Assembly (NCBI GenBank): GCA_964017155.1
Contig: OZ024862.1
Coordinates: 45,927,962-45,991,961 of the forward strand
Length of the DNA stretch: 64,000 nt
Reading direction: 5' to 3'
DNA from: Oasisia sp. SBJ-2009
Taxonomy: Eukaryota > Annelida > Polychaeta > Sabellida > Siboglinidae
This document shows positions 63,475 to 64,000 of this stretch, piece after piece. The notes under the pieces were generated by a model. That model saw only the letters and a program-made list of their open reading frames with translations, was not told the origin of the DNA and ran no database searches. Numbering within the stretch: position 1 is the stretch's first letter; each line of letters begins with the position of its first letter. Both the position numbers and the translations under genes were made by a program.

Positions 63475-64000
63475 GCGTCGATCCGGTTTTAAAAGTAGGG
63501 GGGGGGGAACGGGGGACAATTTTATATATACATATATGTATATATATATATATATGACTGAAATACACATAACTATTTTTTTGTAAATATAAAACATAAT
63601 TAATTGTTGGTCTGGTACTAATTCTAAACTAATAAAACCCTTTTTGTTATGCTATTTACAATAGTTATGTTGGCAACATATATTTGAAGAGGGGCCATGG
63701 CCCACCCCAATCACTGAACATTTGGGGGGAGACTTATTTGGACCCAACACTGCTTGCCTGATTCATAGAGTGACAAGATGCAGAGCTTACAGGGGTGCCT
63801 GTGTAGGATTTCCCAATCCCACCTTTTGGCAAACAAATTTGTCATCACTAAATGAGATTCAATTACACGAAGTGCCTAAATCTCCCTTTTCCGCCGTAGG
63901 CAATATAAATATCCACCAGGACGACCAGGCTGCAATCAAAGGGGTGACAGGGTAAACGAAAATTAATAATCTATTATGTGGTTGATGGTTAATGCCTATT
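63475..64000 (+). repeat. Dispersed repeat, copy 2 (cut by the window end)
   Basis: Near-identical to 6771-7338 from GCGTCGATCCGG onwards in the same orientation, with a much shorter TA run (about 63539-63555). It continues to the last base of the window. The right boundary is not visible here. Confidence 0.88.

Overview
This window is nuclear DNA from an invertebrate animal. Genes are split into many exons with GT-AG introns, the DNA between them is AT-rich, microsatellites and transposon remnants are abundant, and the proteins are typical of bilaterians (kappa-class GST, two cilium proteins, a mitochondrial Nudix hydrolase, a BTB/zinc-finger factor, a Golgi-type glycosyltransferase). A lophotrochozoan such as a mollusc or annelid seems most likely, but that is an inference from overall style; I saw no diagnostic marker. 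All exon models below were built by eye from splice sites, reading phase and remembered family similarity.

Layout. 1-8.4 kb: no recognisable gene; a small GC-richer block, a very long GTGA/GTGAATGC tandem array, and several copies of one dispersed repeat. 8.5-13.6 kb (+): GSTK1, eight exons. 15.4-23.1 kb (+): CFAP107, three exons, with a possible RFX X-box upstream and a 38-bp minisatellite in intron 1. 28.0-31.4 kb (-): NUDT8, four exons; its last intron holds a 153-bp hairpin whose loop resembles a hammerhead ribozyme core. 35.8-37.5 kb (+): UBXN10, at least two exons. 40.6-43.9 kb: a cluster of inverted and palindromic repeats. 44.2-50.8 kb (+): a BTB / AT-hook / eight-zinc-finger protein, three exons, with two DNA-transposon remnants in intron 2. 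55.3-55.7 kb: a palindromic TTCTATAGAA array. 56.2-62.9 kb (+): a family-61-like glycosyltransferase whose exon 1 lies just downstream of a cluster of cAMP-response-element-like sites. Its intron 1 holds a Ty3/Gypsy-type element bounded by LTRs in inverted, not direct, orientation. Its exon 2 carries an apparent one-base frameshift. 63.4-64 kb: a 9-bp minisatellite abutting another copy of the dispersed repeat seen at 6.8 kb.

The genes are individually transcribed housekeeping or ciliary genes; nothing suggests an operon or one shared system. Two of them (CFAP107, UBXN10) act in cilia, and from memory both human orthologues lie in 1p36, so this may be a remnant of an old linkage group. The most unusual items are the hammerhead-like hairpin, the inverted-LTR retroelement, the CRE cluster, and the palindromic repeat family at 41-44 kb.
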